Source of the DNA: Gilliamella sp. ESL0441
Lineage (GTDB): Bacteria > Pseudomonadota > Gammaproteobacteria > Enterobacterales > Orbaceae
Assembly (NCBI RefSeq): GCF_019469185.1
Contig: NZ_CP048264.1
Coordinates: forward strand, 744,001 to 808,000
Length of the DNA stretch: 64,000 bases
Direction: 5' to 3'
Below are positions 46,111 to 55,436 of the stretch, in pieces. Under the pieces are notes generated by a model. The model did not search any database, was not told where the DNA came from, and saw only the letters and a program-made list of their open reading frames with translations. Each line of letters begins with the position of its first letter. Position 1 is the first letter of the stretch. Position numbers and translations under genes: made by a program.

Positions 46111-46580
46111 AAAAATAAGATTCAAAACGTTTTCCCCATCAATTTACTATTTTATCGCTTTCCTAAATCAGGAACTAATCCTAAAATATTTTTAACTCAA
46201 CCTGTTAGACAATTATTTGTTTTAAGATAATATTGTTTTGTATATTTAAAAAGCAGATTAGGTATTAAGTATGTTATTCAATATCGAGTCTAAAGGAATT
46301 AAAAGGTTAATCTATATCTATTTAGATATTTGTTTAAAATCGAAAGGCGGGAGTCGTTATCTCGGTATTATTTTTGAATTATCTATCGTTAATCCAAATG
46401 CATTATGATTAATCAACATGAATTTTTACCGTTTTTAAAACTGACTAAAATAGATTTTTATTGTCTTGATTTATAAAAGATTATTTGGGAATTTTCGAAA
46501 AAAAATGCTTTCAAACTTCTGCAAAATTTTAATCTCATGAATAGATTTAGAAATAAAACAGCGGAAATTTCTATTTATTT
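46111..46580. other. Region between the two convergent autotransporters
   Basis: 470 bases with no confident gene. A 45-codon ORF (46271-46408, starts MLFNIESKGIKRLIY) has an AGGT eight bases upstream, but nothing else supports it. No repeats shared with mobile elements seen. Confidence 0.4.
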
Positions 46581-46606
46581 AAAGAACTTACATCAGTAAG
46601 TTCTTT
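46581..46606. repeat. Hairpin downstream of autotransporter 2
   Basis: AAAGAACTTAC, loop ATCA, GTAAGTTCTTT: 11-bp perfect stem with an A/T base that could end transcripts from either side. It is the second hairpin after the autotransporter 2 stop. Confidence 0.6.
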
Positions 46607-46623
46607 ATTAATAATTAAAACTT

Positions 46624-46658
46624 CTACCACATAAATATCAGTTGATATTATGTGGTAG
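46624..46658 (-). terminator. Terminator of autotransporter 2
   Basis: CTACCACATAAATATC, loop AGTT, GATATTATGTGGTAG: a 15-bp stem with one bulged A, ten bases after the stop codon; leftward tail AAGTTTTAATTATT. Confidence 0.82.
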
Positions 46659-46667
46659 ACATTATCA

Positions 46668-49600
46668 TTACCAGTTTACTTTCAGACCAATATCACCTCG
46701 GAAGCTTTGACGTTTACTACCCCCAAAGTTATGCTCACTACGGATATCCCCATAAAGTTCGCTTTGACTGGTCACAGGTATATTTAATCCTAGACCGATT
46801 TCACCCCAAGTTTTATTAAACTTTTCGTTAATTTTGTCATGTCCAATTTTGACGTCATCTGGGCTATAGAAATCATGTAAAATATTACCGATAGCATAAA
46901 TCGAAGTACTTCGGCTTTCATTATCATTGGCGTTATAAGCAATCATTAAACCAACTCGCCCACGTAACGTATCTGGATTATTCTGATCAACATGACGAAC
47001 ATTATCTTTAAAACTGTCAAGTTTCAGATATTGATAAATCAATTGTGTTTGAGGTTCGATAGACCAACTTGTTCCGTTTAATGGAAAAGAATGGCCAACT
47101 TCAGCCGATAGCGCAATGCCCCAACCAGTTTGAGTGGAAGGATTTTTGCCTGTAAGAGCATTATACTTATTTCGAAGGTAAGACAATTGACCAACTAAGT
47201 CAACATAGGTGCCACCACCTGTATAATAAGTATTAGTAATACCCAAGCTAAAGCTGTCTGATTCGCCTTTACCTGTTTTTTTATTACTAGTTATAATGCC
47301 ATCTTTAGCACGATATTTATCAGAAAAATCGGTTTTAGCTTTGCTGTAAGAGATGTAACCACCCAATAAATTCAGACCGTTATTATCTAGAGGGGTAATT
47401 GAAAAGTCATGACCAATTTGTAAGCCGAAAATATTCGTATCAAATTTAAGGCGTTCTTTACCATCTTGTTTTTGATTTTTACCGAAAATACGAGCCCAAG
47501 TATTTTGGCTATTATCATTTGCACAATCTAAGCAATAAAGATCACCACGACGCTCTCTTAAATTAGCCAAAGTTGTGAATCCTTGTTCAAAATTAACACT
47601 TGGCATCAGCGTATAACCCGCAACTGAATCTGCATAAATAGTTTTATTTGTTTCTGCTTGGGATTTGGTTTTAGCTTTCATTGTCCAGTAATATTCATCT
47701 CGGTTATCAACGGTACGTTTAGCCAACTGGACTTCTGTCAAACCGGTAGTTTGAGCTTTACCTGTAAAGGCAATGTCTGTTCCGCTATTGGCAACATTGA
47801 CGACTGAAATACTATCTAAACTTTTTTCAATTTGTTTTACATTTCCATCTATAATGCGTTCTGTACCATCTGCAGATACTTGGACGATGGTCGTTGTACC
47901 TTTGGCTGTACCAGCAATATTTAAAACATCAGAGTTGGAGCTACTACCGTTTTCGTCGTCTGAAGCATTCCATATGGTATGCATTTTCAATGTACCTTCA
48001 TGACCGACATAATCCCCATCGATATCAATCGTGAAGAATTCGCTACTGCTACGATTAGCAGTTATTGGATGTTTGAAATGGATGGTACCGGCATTTGTGA
48101 CATTGGTTAGCTTCGAATACTCAGTGGTTTCCCAAAGTCCTGAGTTATTTAAGTTAACAATCCCTTTTCCTGTATCTATTTTACCAGACAATTTACCGGC
48201 ATTATTCGCGACGATAGTACCTGTTGATGTGTTTGTGAAAATATTACCATTGTCAGAATTCAATACACCAGTCGTTGTATTGTTGATTTCTAAAGTACCA
48301 GTTTTATCATGACTGATAATTGATTGAATATTATCAATTTTACTTGTATCTAACGTTCCTGCATTATTAAATACAGCTGTTTTGCCAGATTCAACAGTAC
48401 TATGTATCGCTGCAGTATCTGTTTTAGATTCAATAGCTAATATACCTAAATTAGATAGTGAGCCACCATCAAGAATCACCGCTTTATAATTTTGTGGAGA
48501 TTTAATATTTGTATTTTTTAATATTAGATTTCCCCCCGTTTGATAAATAGCGGTTGATTCAGCCGTATTTATGTCTAATTGTGAATCATCAGCGGCTATG
48601 ATGTTACCTCCGCTAATATAAATTCCATTGCCCGATTGTGTAGTGATAGTTGTTTGCTTATTCAGATTAACTGTACCATCTTCTACATTTATGCCGTGAG
48701 TAGAGTGTTTAGCATTAAGTGTAGTATTTCTGGCTAAGCTGACATTACCGCTTCTGACTTTAATCAAATTACCATTATTAGCATTAGAGCTGATGGTTAA
48801 TTGAACGGCTTTATCACTATTGATTGTTCCACCATTAATGTTGACACCATCGCCCTTTTCGGTGAAAATAGTGGTTTCTCGGTTTAGGTTTAATCTACCT
48901 TGTCCCCCCATGGTTATACCATTACCAGAGTCTTTTGCAGTAAGTATTGTTTTGTCCGCTAGATTAATTTCACCCTGATCTTGAAGTTTTATGACATCAC
49001 CGTTACCTGTATCCGTATTATTGGCATTGGTACTATTGGTTGTTGCATTAAGTTCAGAACCAAAAGATACTTTCCCTTGTCCAGATACATATAATGAGGT
49101 TGCAGATGCATAGCGTTGATTTCCTGTACCATAGGATTCAATCTTGGTTATACCATCAACTTTTATCTCGCCACCATAGATATCTATGGAATTATGGCCA
49201 GCATTCCCCAATTTGTTTGATACGACATCCAAATCACCTTTAATAATAATTGAACCAGAAGTTTGAGCTATACCTTTCCCTTCTTTTACATCAATATTTA
49301 AATTTTCATGAAAAGTCGTCGTACCTGCACTGTTTTTTAAACCGACATAATTTGCTTGAATATCGACGTTTTTCTCAAAATTAAGGATTCCGCCCAATTG
49401 AGTACTATTCATTTCAGAACCATTACGAATACCGTCACCATTCGATTTTATAGTCGTTATCCCCCGTACAGTCAATCTTGATGAATTGGCGTTAGTGAGA
49501 GATACATCAATTGGCGCTCCAGTTTCAAATTCTGTTTGAGATTGATCATTTTTGTCGGGCCAGAAATCAGTATGATTGATGTTTAAATTTCCATTAACCA

Positions 49601-50126
49601 ATAATTCACTGTTGTCCCCTAATAAAATACTGCTTGGTCGGTATTGTTTTTTCGTATCATCGGGTGGTAACGTTTGAGCGTTAAGATTAATCGTTAAATC
49701 ACCTTCAACAGTTACTGTTCCCCCTAAATTTGGACGATTATTTATAGGGTTCTGTTTAGGATATGGTTCTGTCGTCCCAATAACTAAAGCATGATTTTGG
49801 TTTTTGCTGGTAATGGTTACATTGTTGGCAAATGGATTAAATGTAAGTTTACCACCATTATCAACAGCAATGACCTTATTATCTTTCCCTGGAATTTGTA
49901 CGCCTGTATAGCTGTTCTCACTAAGTTCACATTGATTTCCATCAACAATTATTTGGAAGTTTGAATTGAATGAACAAGGGCCCGCTAAAACATTAGCAGA
50001 AAGCGAAGCCAATGCTGTTACGGCTAGAAGTTTTGTACTTTTCGTTTTTCCTTTTTTTGCCAGTTCTGAAACAACAACCCATTGTCGCTTAGATGTGTGC
50101 CAGACTAATTTGTAAATTTTATTCAT
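46668..50126 (-). CDS. Autotransporter 2 (ESPR signal, type Va)
   Basis: 1152 aa paralogue of autotransporter 1 with a longer passenger. ESPR signal YKLVWHTSKRQWVVVSELAKKG and cleavage near VLA-GP (about 49). The passenger (to about 860) is a run of short Asn/Gly/Thr strands (GNLIKVRSGNVSLARNTTLNA, GINVEDGTVNLNKQTTITT and similar, about 20 residues each), a beta-helix. LRERRGDLYCLDC marks the entry to the C-terminal barrel, which ends DIGLKVNW. Cysteines: one pair at the passenger start and the CxxC, as in its paralogue. AGGA eight bases before the ATG. It converges on autotransporter 1, so the two barrel-coding ends are inverted homologous segments. Confidence 0.9.
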   Translation of the reverse strand: MNKIYKLVWHTSKRQWVVVSELAKKGKTKSTKLLAVTALASLSANVLAGPCSFNSNFQIIVDGNQCELSENSYTGVQIPGKDNKVIAVDNGGKLTFNPFANNVTITSKNQNHALVIGTTEPYPKQNPINNRPNLGGTVTVEGDLTINLNAQTLPPDDTKKQYRPSSILLGDNSELLVNGNLNINHTDFWPDKNDQSQTEFETGAPIDVSLTNANSSRLTVRGITTIKSNGDGIRNGSEMNSTQLGGILNFEKNVDIQANYVGLKNSAGTTTFHENLNIDVKEGKGIAQTSGSIIIKGDLDVVSNKLGNAGHNSIDIYGGEIKVDGITKIESYGTGNQRYASATSLYVSGQGKVSFGSELNATTNSTNANNTDTGNGDVIKLQDQGEINLADKTILTAKDSGNGITMGGQGRLNLNRETTIFTEKGDGVNINGGTINSDKAVQLTISSNANNGNLIKVRSGNVSLARNTTLNAKHSTHGINVEDGTVNLNKQTTITTQSGNGIYISGGNIIAADDSQLDINTAESTAIYQTGGNLILKNTNIKSPQNYKAVILDGGSLSNLGILAIESKTDTAAIHSTVESGKTAVFNNAGTLDTSKIDNIQSIISHDKTGTLEINNTTTGVLNSDNGNIFTNTSTGTIVANNAGKLSGKIDTGKGIVNLNNSGLWETTEYSKLTNVTNAGTIHFKHPITANRSSSEFFTIDIDGDYVGHEGTLKMHTIWNASDDENGSSSNSDVLNIAGTAKGTTTIVQVSADGTERIIDGNVKQIEKSLDSISVVNVANSGTDIAFTGKAQTTGLTEVQLAKRTVDNRDEYYWTMKAKTKSQAETNKTIYADSVAGYTLMPSVNFEQGFTTLANLRERRGDLYCLDCANDNSQNTWARIFGKNQKQDGKERLKFDTNIFGLQIGHDFSITPLDNNGLNLLGGYISYSKAKTDFSDKYRAKDGIITSNKKTGKGESDSFSLGITNTYYTGGGTYVDLVGQLSYLRNKYNALTGKNPSTQTGWGIALSAEVGHSFPLNGTSWSIEPQTQLIYQYLKLDSFKDNVRHVDQNNPDTLRGRVGLMIAYNANDNESRSTSIYAIGNILHDFYSPDDVKIGHDKINEKFNKTWGEIGLGLNIPVTSQSELYGDIRSEHNFGGSKRQSFRGDIGLKVNW

Positions 50127-50135
50127 ATTATCATC

Positions 50136-50191
50136 CTATTAGATTTTATTTATAGCTAACTTTCTATTAGATTTTATTTATAGTTAACTTT
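50136..50191. repeat. 28-base tandem duplication in the autotransporter 2 leader
   Basis: Two copies (50136-50163, 50164-50191) of a unit that begins CTATTAGATTTTATTTATAG and ends TAACTTT, differing at one base (C or T). They begin ten bases before the ATG. The inner copy supplies the ribosome-binding sequence, so the duplication lies in the untranslated leader. Confidence 0.9.
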
Positions 50192-50498
50192 GTTATTAAT
50201 ATTATAAGTTAACAGTAATTCCCTTAACGGCTTATGTAAAAATTAAATTTAACAATTTTTACATTCGTATAAAAATTTAATGTAAACTGTTTATTTAAAT
50301 TAAATTTATTGTGATTAAAGAGTTAAGGGCGGGTAATTCTATTACTATTTTAGTAGTATGTATAGATAAAAATCTTTTATTTCTGATCAAAATATGATCG
50401 GGGTGGGTGGTGGCGAAAATCAGAAATTAAATTTTTGTTAAGGTGTGTAAGTGAGCATCTTAATCTGTGATGATGGATTAATTGCTTTACGAAAAAAC
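50192..50498. other. Upstream region of autotransporter 2
   Basis: No gene seen. GTTAACTT and AAGTTAAC (50183-50214 region) make an interrupted inverted repeat next to the tandem duplication. The leftward promoter must be here; no convincing -35/-10 pair was picked. Confidence 0.4.
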
Positions 50499-50533
50499 AT
50501 CGGGTTAGCATCAAAAATTAATGCTAACCCGAT
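50491..50533 (-). terminator. Terminator of the antiporter gene
   Basis: ATCGGGTTAGCAT, nine-base loop, ATGCTAACCCGAT: 13-bp perfect stem; leftward tail GTTTTTTCG. It lies about 110 bases past the antiporter stop. Confidence 0.85.
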
Positions 50534-50644
50534 TAGAGGATATTAAGTAAAGTGTCATAGCATTAAAATATCAAATATTTAACGTTACTATCAATAAACT
50601 CTATTCATCTGATATTATTATATTTTTCAATTAAACCTTAAGGG

Positions 50645-52069
50645 TTAATATGTAAAAAATAATAAATTATTAACAATAAATACTGGAATTAAAATCCCTA
50701 TTGACCATTTCATATACCCAAAAAAACTAGGCATCTTGATTTGATTTTGGGTTGCAATGCTTTTAACCATAAAGTTAGGTGCATTCCCAATATAACTTAA
50801 AGCACCCATAAAAACAGAACCCATGGATACGGCTAATAAGGTCTTTTCAAGCGAAGTCATTAATATTGTTGCATCACCCGATGCTAAATTAAAAAAGACG
50901 AGATAAGTTGGTGCATTGTCTAAAAATCCTGATAGTAACCCGGAAAGCCAAAAATACATACTATTAATGGGGTGCGCTTGTTGATTATTGACTAATGAAA
51001 CTAGTGGCGATAACGCTCCGTCACTGCCTGCTTTTAAAATGGCCAGAACTGGTACGATTGTAATAAATATACCAATGAATAGTTTAGCTACTTCAATAAT
51101 AGGTTCCCAATTAAACTCATTAGCTGCGCGAATGTTTTTCGGAGTTATGCAAATAGAAATTAGGGTGATAATGATAAAAACGCCATCTCGGACAAGGTTA
51201 GGTAAACTAAGATGAGTCCCGAATAGCGTTACCTCTATAGAGGAATGCCATATTCCAGATAATAGAACCATTGCAATAATCAGGATCAACAGCCCTCCAT
51301 TTTTTAAACCATAAAACTTAATGGAATTGTCAATTTTGGGCATTGCAGCTTGTTGTAGATTACCATACTGTAGTCGGAAATAGTGGCGGTCAATAAAATA
51401 AAAAATCGTGAGTAATAATGTTGAGGTTAACAATACCGGTAATAACATATGGCTCATTGTCCAGAAAAAATCGACACCTTTCAAAAAACCGATAAATAGT
51501 GGCGGATCACCAAGTGGAGTTAATCCCCCTCCTATATTGGCCACTAAAAAAATGAAAAAAATAATGATATGAACGGCTTGTTTTCGATTGCGATTGGCTC
51601 TGATAAGTGGGCGTATCATTAGCATGGCTGCGCCGGTTGTTCCCATGATTGACGCTAATAAAGTACCGACTGCTAAAATGCAAACATTTAATTTTGGCGT
51701 ACTGACTATTTCACTTTTGATTAAAATACCACCTGATACGGTAAACAGCGCCAACAATAACAGAATAAAAGGAATATATTCAGCGAATATTGCATGAGTA
51801 GTTAGCTCAAGAGTTGATTGCCACCCAAAAAAATAACATGCTGATCCCATAAAGAGCAACGTCCAAAAAATGGTGATCTTGCCATAATGGTGATGCCATA
51901 TTCGGGGTATCAATAATGGTAATAACGCAATCGACAACAAAATACCAACAAATGGGATACCCCAACAGAGTGATAGATGTTGACCACTAAAATCATCAGC
52001 ATACAAGTCGAAAGGGATGAATGTTAATATAAACAATGGTGTTAGTGATAATTTAATTAAATGATTCAT
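50645..52069 (-). CDS. Na+/H+ antiporter or citrate-type transporter (NhaD/CitMHS group)
   Basis: 474 aa from ATG 52069 (the frame is open upstream to a TTG at 52150 without support). About 12 membrane helices of the ion-transporter superfamily, preceded by a signal-like helix ending LYADDF. The best motif is the helix pair NIGGGLTPLGDPPLFIGFLKG and, near the end, SGLLSGFLDNAPTYLVFF, the arrangement of NhaD-like sodium:proton antiporters (inverted repeats with conserved Pro/Asp/Asn). GALSYIGNAPNFMVKSIA closes the second repeat. Direction and ion are inferred. It is monocistronic. Confidence 0.78.
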   Translation of the reverse strand: MNHLIKLSLTPLFILTFIPFDLYADDFSGQHLSLCWGIPFVGILLSIALLPLLIPRIWHHHYGKITIFWTLLFMGSACYFFGWQSTLELTTHAIFAEYIPFILLLLALFTVSGGILIKSEIVSTPKLNVCILAVGTLLASIMGTTGAAMLMIRPLIRANRNRKQAVHIIIFFIFLVANIGGGLTPLGDPPLFIGFLKGVDFFWTMSHMLLPVLLTSTLLLTIFYFIDRHYFRLQYGNLQQAAMPKIDNSIKFYGLKNGGLLILIIAMVLLSGIWHSSIEVTLFGTHLSLPNLVRDGVFIIITLISICITPKNIRAANEFNWEPIIEVAKLFIGIFITIVPVLAILKAGSDGALSPLVSLVNNQQAHPINSMYFWLSGLLSGFLDNAPTYLVFFNLASGDATILMTSLEKTLLAVSMGSVFMGALSYIGNAPNFMVKSIATQNQIKMPSFFGYMKWSIGILIPVFIVNNLLFFTY

Positions 52070-52301
52070 TAGGTGTACTTTGAGTATTCTTTTATAACCT
52101 ATTATAACAAATATTTTAATTGTAATTGTTATTACAGTAAGTTGTATCAAAAATCATACTAAAAAGTTTAATTATTTTATTAAGTTAATACTTAAGATGT
52201 GAAAACAATGTGTGTAAATGGCGCTTAATTAATCGTGTATGTATTTTTCTCACAGCAAAACGTCATTATAATAGATAATAGTACACATTTCTGGAACAAA
52301 C

Positions 52302-53261
52302 ATGCAAAAACGATCACCAACTGTCAACGCATCGCCTTTACATATTCGCAATAAACATCGCCATGGATATGACTTTGCACAATTAATTAAAGCCGTGCCA
52401 GATTTTTCACCTTTTGTTAAACGAAATCAATATGGAAATTTATCGATTGATTTTGCTGATCCTGACGCTGTCAGAATGTTAAATAAAGCATTGTTATTGA
52501 CCTATTACCAACTTTCTTATTGGGATATTCCTAACGATTATTTGTGTCCTCCGATACCCGGACGAGCCGATTATATGCATTATTTGGCCGACTTGCTGGC
52601 AGAAGATAATCAACATATCATGATGACGGGTAAAAAAGTTCAGGTGTTGGATATCGGTATGGGAGCCAATATGATCTATCCTATTATTGGTCGGGCTGAA
52701 TATGGATGGTCATTTGTAGGTAGCGATATCAATCCAACCGCGATAAAAGTTGCATCATTAATCACAAAGGCTAATTCGTTACTCAAGGGATCTGTTCAAT
52801 GTCGATTGCAAAAAAATCGCTCGGCAATTTTTGATGGGATTATTCAGCCTAAAGAGTTTTATATGCTAACTCTTTGTAATCCTCCTTTTCATGCGTCAGC
52901 GCAAGCTGCCTTAGCCAGTACCCAGAAAAAACTCAAAAATCTAGGAAAATTGGGTGATTCAAAACAAAAAACAGTACTGAATTTTGGTGGGCAACATATG
53001 GAGTTATGGTGTCAAGGTGGCGAAAGTACATTTATCAGTAATATGATAAAAGAGAGTGCCAATTATAAAACACAGTGTTTATGGTTTACGACATTGGTTT
53101 CAAAAAAAGAGTCATTACCAGTAATTAGAAAACACCTAGAAGCCGTTGAAGCTATTGAGACAAAAATTGTGCCTATGGCACAAGGACAAAAAATTAGCCG
53201 TTTTGTCGCATGGACTTACTTTAATAAAGCGGAACGTCAACAGTTTCTAGCAAATTATTAA
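52302..53261 (+). CDS. rlmF: RlmF, 23S rRNA m6A1618 methyltransferase
   Basis: 319 aa SAM-dependent methyltransferase (YbiN). Family features: HIRNKHRHGYDFAQLI, SYWDIPNDYLCPPIPGRADYMHYLADLL, the SAM loop VLDIGMGANMIYPIIG, and the catalytic NPPF in LTLCNPPFHAS. It methylates N6 of A1618 in 23S rRNA. GGA lies close before the ATG. It is monocistronic, divergent from the antiporter gene. Confidence 0.94.
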   Translation: MQKRSPTVNASPLHIRNKHRHGYDFAQLIKAVPDFSPFVKRNQYGNLSIDFADPDAVRMLNKALLLTYYQLSYWDIPNDYLCPPIPGRADYMHYLADLLAEDNQHIMMTGKKVQVLDIGMGANMIYPIIGRAEYGWSFVGSDINPTAIKVASLITKANSLLKGSVQCRLQKNRSAIFDGIIQPKEFYMLTLCNPPFHASAQAALASTQKKLKNLGKLGDSKQKTVLNFGGQHMELWCQGGESTFISNMIKESANYKTQCLWFTTLVSKKESLPVIRKHLEAVEAIETKIVPMAQGQKISRFVAWTYFNKAERQQFLANY

Positions 53262-53621
53262 TGTTTAGTAAAATATCTCAAACAGACAGGTATTTAAGTC
53301 CTACAAAGGCGAGTGATTAATCCCCCAATGTGTCCTGCAAATAGTATCCAATAATTTTTTTATTGTTAGTTGACCTTCTCTTGTTTTATCTAATCAGATG
53401 TTTAATCAACATGCTATTTTTACATAAATAAAAAATGATATGTAATCAATGTTTAATATTAAAAATGGGTATTCAATAATTATATAATTCTTTGTTATAA
53501 CTAAAAATTATTATTTTTCTTATAAAAAATTAACGATAATTAAAATGCTTTGCAATAAACAGTAATGGTTATAATATAATCAATACTGAAGCGATATCCA
53601 TTTAGGTATAAGGAAGATAAT
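53262..53621. other. Intergenic region rlmF / dld
   Basis: 360 A+T-rich bases. TATAAT copies at 53570-53575 and 53575-53580, with TTGCAA at 53550-53555, could be the dld promoter but the spacers (14 or 19) are not ideal. AAGGAAG stands five bases before the dld ATG. No gene or clear terminator of rlmF. Confidence 0.4.
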
Positions 53622-55319
53622 ATGAGTAAGAATACGACGGTAGAACTGATTGAAAAGTTAGAAACTATTGTGGGCAAAAAGCACACATTAACTGATCCTT
53701 CCCGTACATTACTTTATCGTAAAGGTATTCGTTTTGGGGAAGGTGATGCTATTGCAGTGGTTTTACCCGGTACGTTAGTTGAACAGTGGCTAGTTTTAAA
53801 AGCGTGTGTTGAAGCCGATGTCATTGTGATTACTCAATCGGCAAATACAGGATTAACCGGTGGTTCTACACCTGACGGTAATGATTATGATAGGCCTGTG
53901 GTAATTGTCAGTACTCGTCGACTTGAAGGTATTCAAGTGATTGAAAATGGTGAGCAAGTGGTTTGTTTGCCAGGCAGTACGCTATTTAAACTTGAAAAAG
54001 AGTTGAAAAAATATAATCGTGGGCCGCATTCGGTAATAGGTTCATCTTGTATTGGCGCATCCGTTATGGGTGGGGTGTGTAATAATTCTGGTGGTGCCTT
54101 AATCCAGCATGGGCCTGCCTATACACAAATGGCCGTATTTGCTCAATTAGATGATCAAGGACAATTGCATCTGGTTAACCATTTAGGGATTGAATTAGGT
54201 GACGATCCAGAGACTATCTTACAAAATCTTCAAAATCATACTTATACTGAAAAGGATATTAATCATGATGCAGGTTTAGGACACGATCATCATTATTGCG
54301 ATCATGTTCGTGAGATTGATGCTGATACGCCAGCGCGTTTTAATGCCGATCCAACTAGACATTACGAAGCTTCGGGTAGTGCAGGTCGGTTAATGGTATT
54401 TGCTGTACGATTAGATACGTTTCCACTCGAAAAAAATAGTGCAGTATTTTATATCGGTACTAATAATACTGATGATCTTGATGAAATCCGACGTCATATT
54501 TTAGCTCACTTTAAAAATTTGCCGGTATCGGGCGAATATATTCATCGTGATGCATTTGATATCGCTGCTGTATATGGTAAACATATCTATTTAGCCATAC
54601 AAAAATTAGGGACTAATGTGATTCCTCGCTTATATGCATTTAAAAATTTCGTTGATCGTGTCAGTACAAAAATTCCATTCTTCCCCAATAATTTTTCAGA
54701 TCGATTTGCGGTGTTTGTGAGTAAATTACTTCCTAACCACTTACCTAAATCTATTCGTGATTATCGTGATCGTTTTGAACATCATCTTATTTTAAAAATG
54801 GCCGATGATGGCATAGCGGAAGCTCAGGCATTTTTGCAAACATTTTTTCAAAACAAACAAAGCGACTATTTTCATTGTAATGAGAAAGAAGCAGAAGCGG
54901 CGATGTTGCATCGGTTTGCGACAGCTGGTGCTGCAACTGTTTATCGTAGTGTCCATTCGGATACGGTTGAAGATTTGGTGGCACTGGATATTGCTTTACG
55001 ACGTAATGATAAAGATTGGTTTGAAACATTACCGGAAAATATAAGTCAGCATTTTATTCATAAATTATATTATGGGCATTTCTTTTGTTCTGTTTTTCAC
55101 CAAGATTATATTGCCAAAAAAGGAACAGATTGCCACAAAGTGAAAGAAGAGATGTTAGCCATTTTAGATCAGCGTGGCGCACAATATCCCGCTGAACATA
55201 ATGTTGGTCATTTATATCAAGCTAACGCTGATTTGAAAAAATTCTATCAGCAATTAGATCCGACTAACAGTCTCAATCCGGGTATTGGTAAGACATCGAA
55301 AAAGAAATATTGGCAGTAA
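53622..55319 (+). CDS. dld: Dld, quinone-dependent D-lactate dehydrogenase
   Basis: 565 aa peripheral membrane flavoenzyme (E. coli Dld 571 aa) that oxidises D-lactate and passes electrons to quinone. FAD-binding segments QSANTGLTGGSTPDGNDYDRPVV and PHSVIGSSCIGASVMGGVCNNSGGALIQHGPAYT; membrane-binding region FPNNFSDRFAVFVSKLLPNHLPKSIRDYRDRFEHHLILKM; C-terminal HNVGHLY and DPTNSLNPGIGKTSK. It would let the cell respire lactate from fermentation. Confidence 0.96.
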   Translation: MSKNTTVELIEKLETIVGKKHTLTDPSRTLLYRKGIRFGEGDAIAVVLPGTLVEQWLVLKACVEADVIVITQSANTGLTGGSTPDGNDYDRPVVIVSTRRLEGIQVIENGEQVVCLPGSTLFKLEKELKKYNRGPHSVIGSSCIGASVMGGVCNNSGGALIQHGPAYTQMAVFAQLDDQGQLHLVNHLGIELGDDPETILQNLQNHTYTEKDINHDAGLGHDHHYCDHVREIDADTPARFNADPTRHYEASGSAGRLMVFAVRLDTFPLEKNSAVFYIGTNNTDDLDEIRRHILAHFKNLPVSGEYIHRDAFDIAAVYGKHIYLAIQKLGTNVIPRLYAFKNFVDRVSTKIPFFPNNFSDRFAVFVSKLLPNHLPKSIRDYRDRFEHHLILKMADDGIAEAQAFLQTFFQNKQSDYFHCNEKEAEAAMLHRFATAGAATVYRSVHSDTVEDLVALDIALRRNDKDWFETLPENISQHFIHKLYYGHFFCSVFHQDYIAKKGTDCHKVKEEMLAILDQRGAQYPAEHNVGHLYQANADLKKFYQQLDPTNSLNPGIGKTSKKKYWQ

Positions 55320-55336
55320 TTTGACTTTAAATAAAA

Positions 55337-55362
55337 ACCGCCAGTATCGATAAACTGGCGGT
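55337..55362. terminator. Terminator between dld and mutS
   Basis: ACCGCCAGT, eight-base loop, ACTGGCGGT: 9-bp perfect stem; rightward tail GTTATGTTTAT, leftward tail TTTTTATTTAAAG. It can serve both convergent genes. Confidence 0.82.
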
Positions 55363-55436
55363 GTTATGTTTATATGACTAAATAATCATATTGTTCAATA
55401 AATCGATTAATGTATTGTCTTAAAATCATTTGTATA

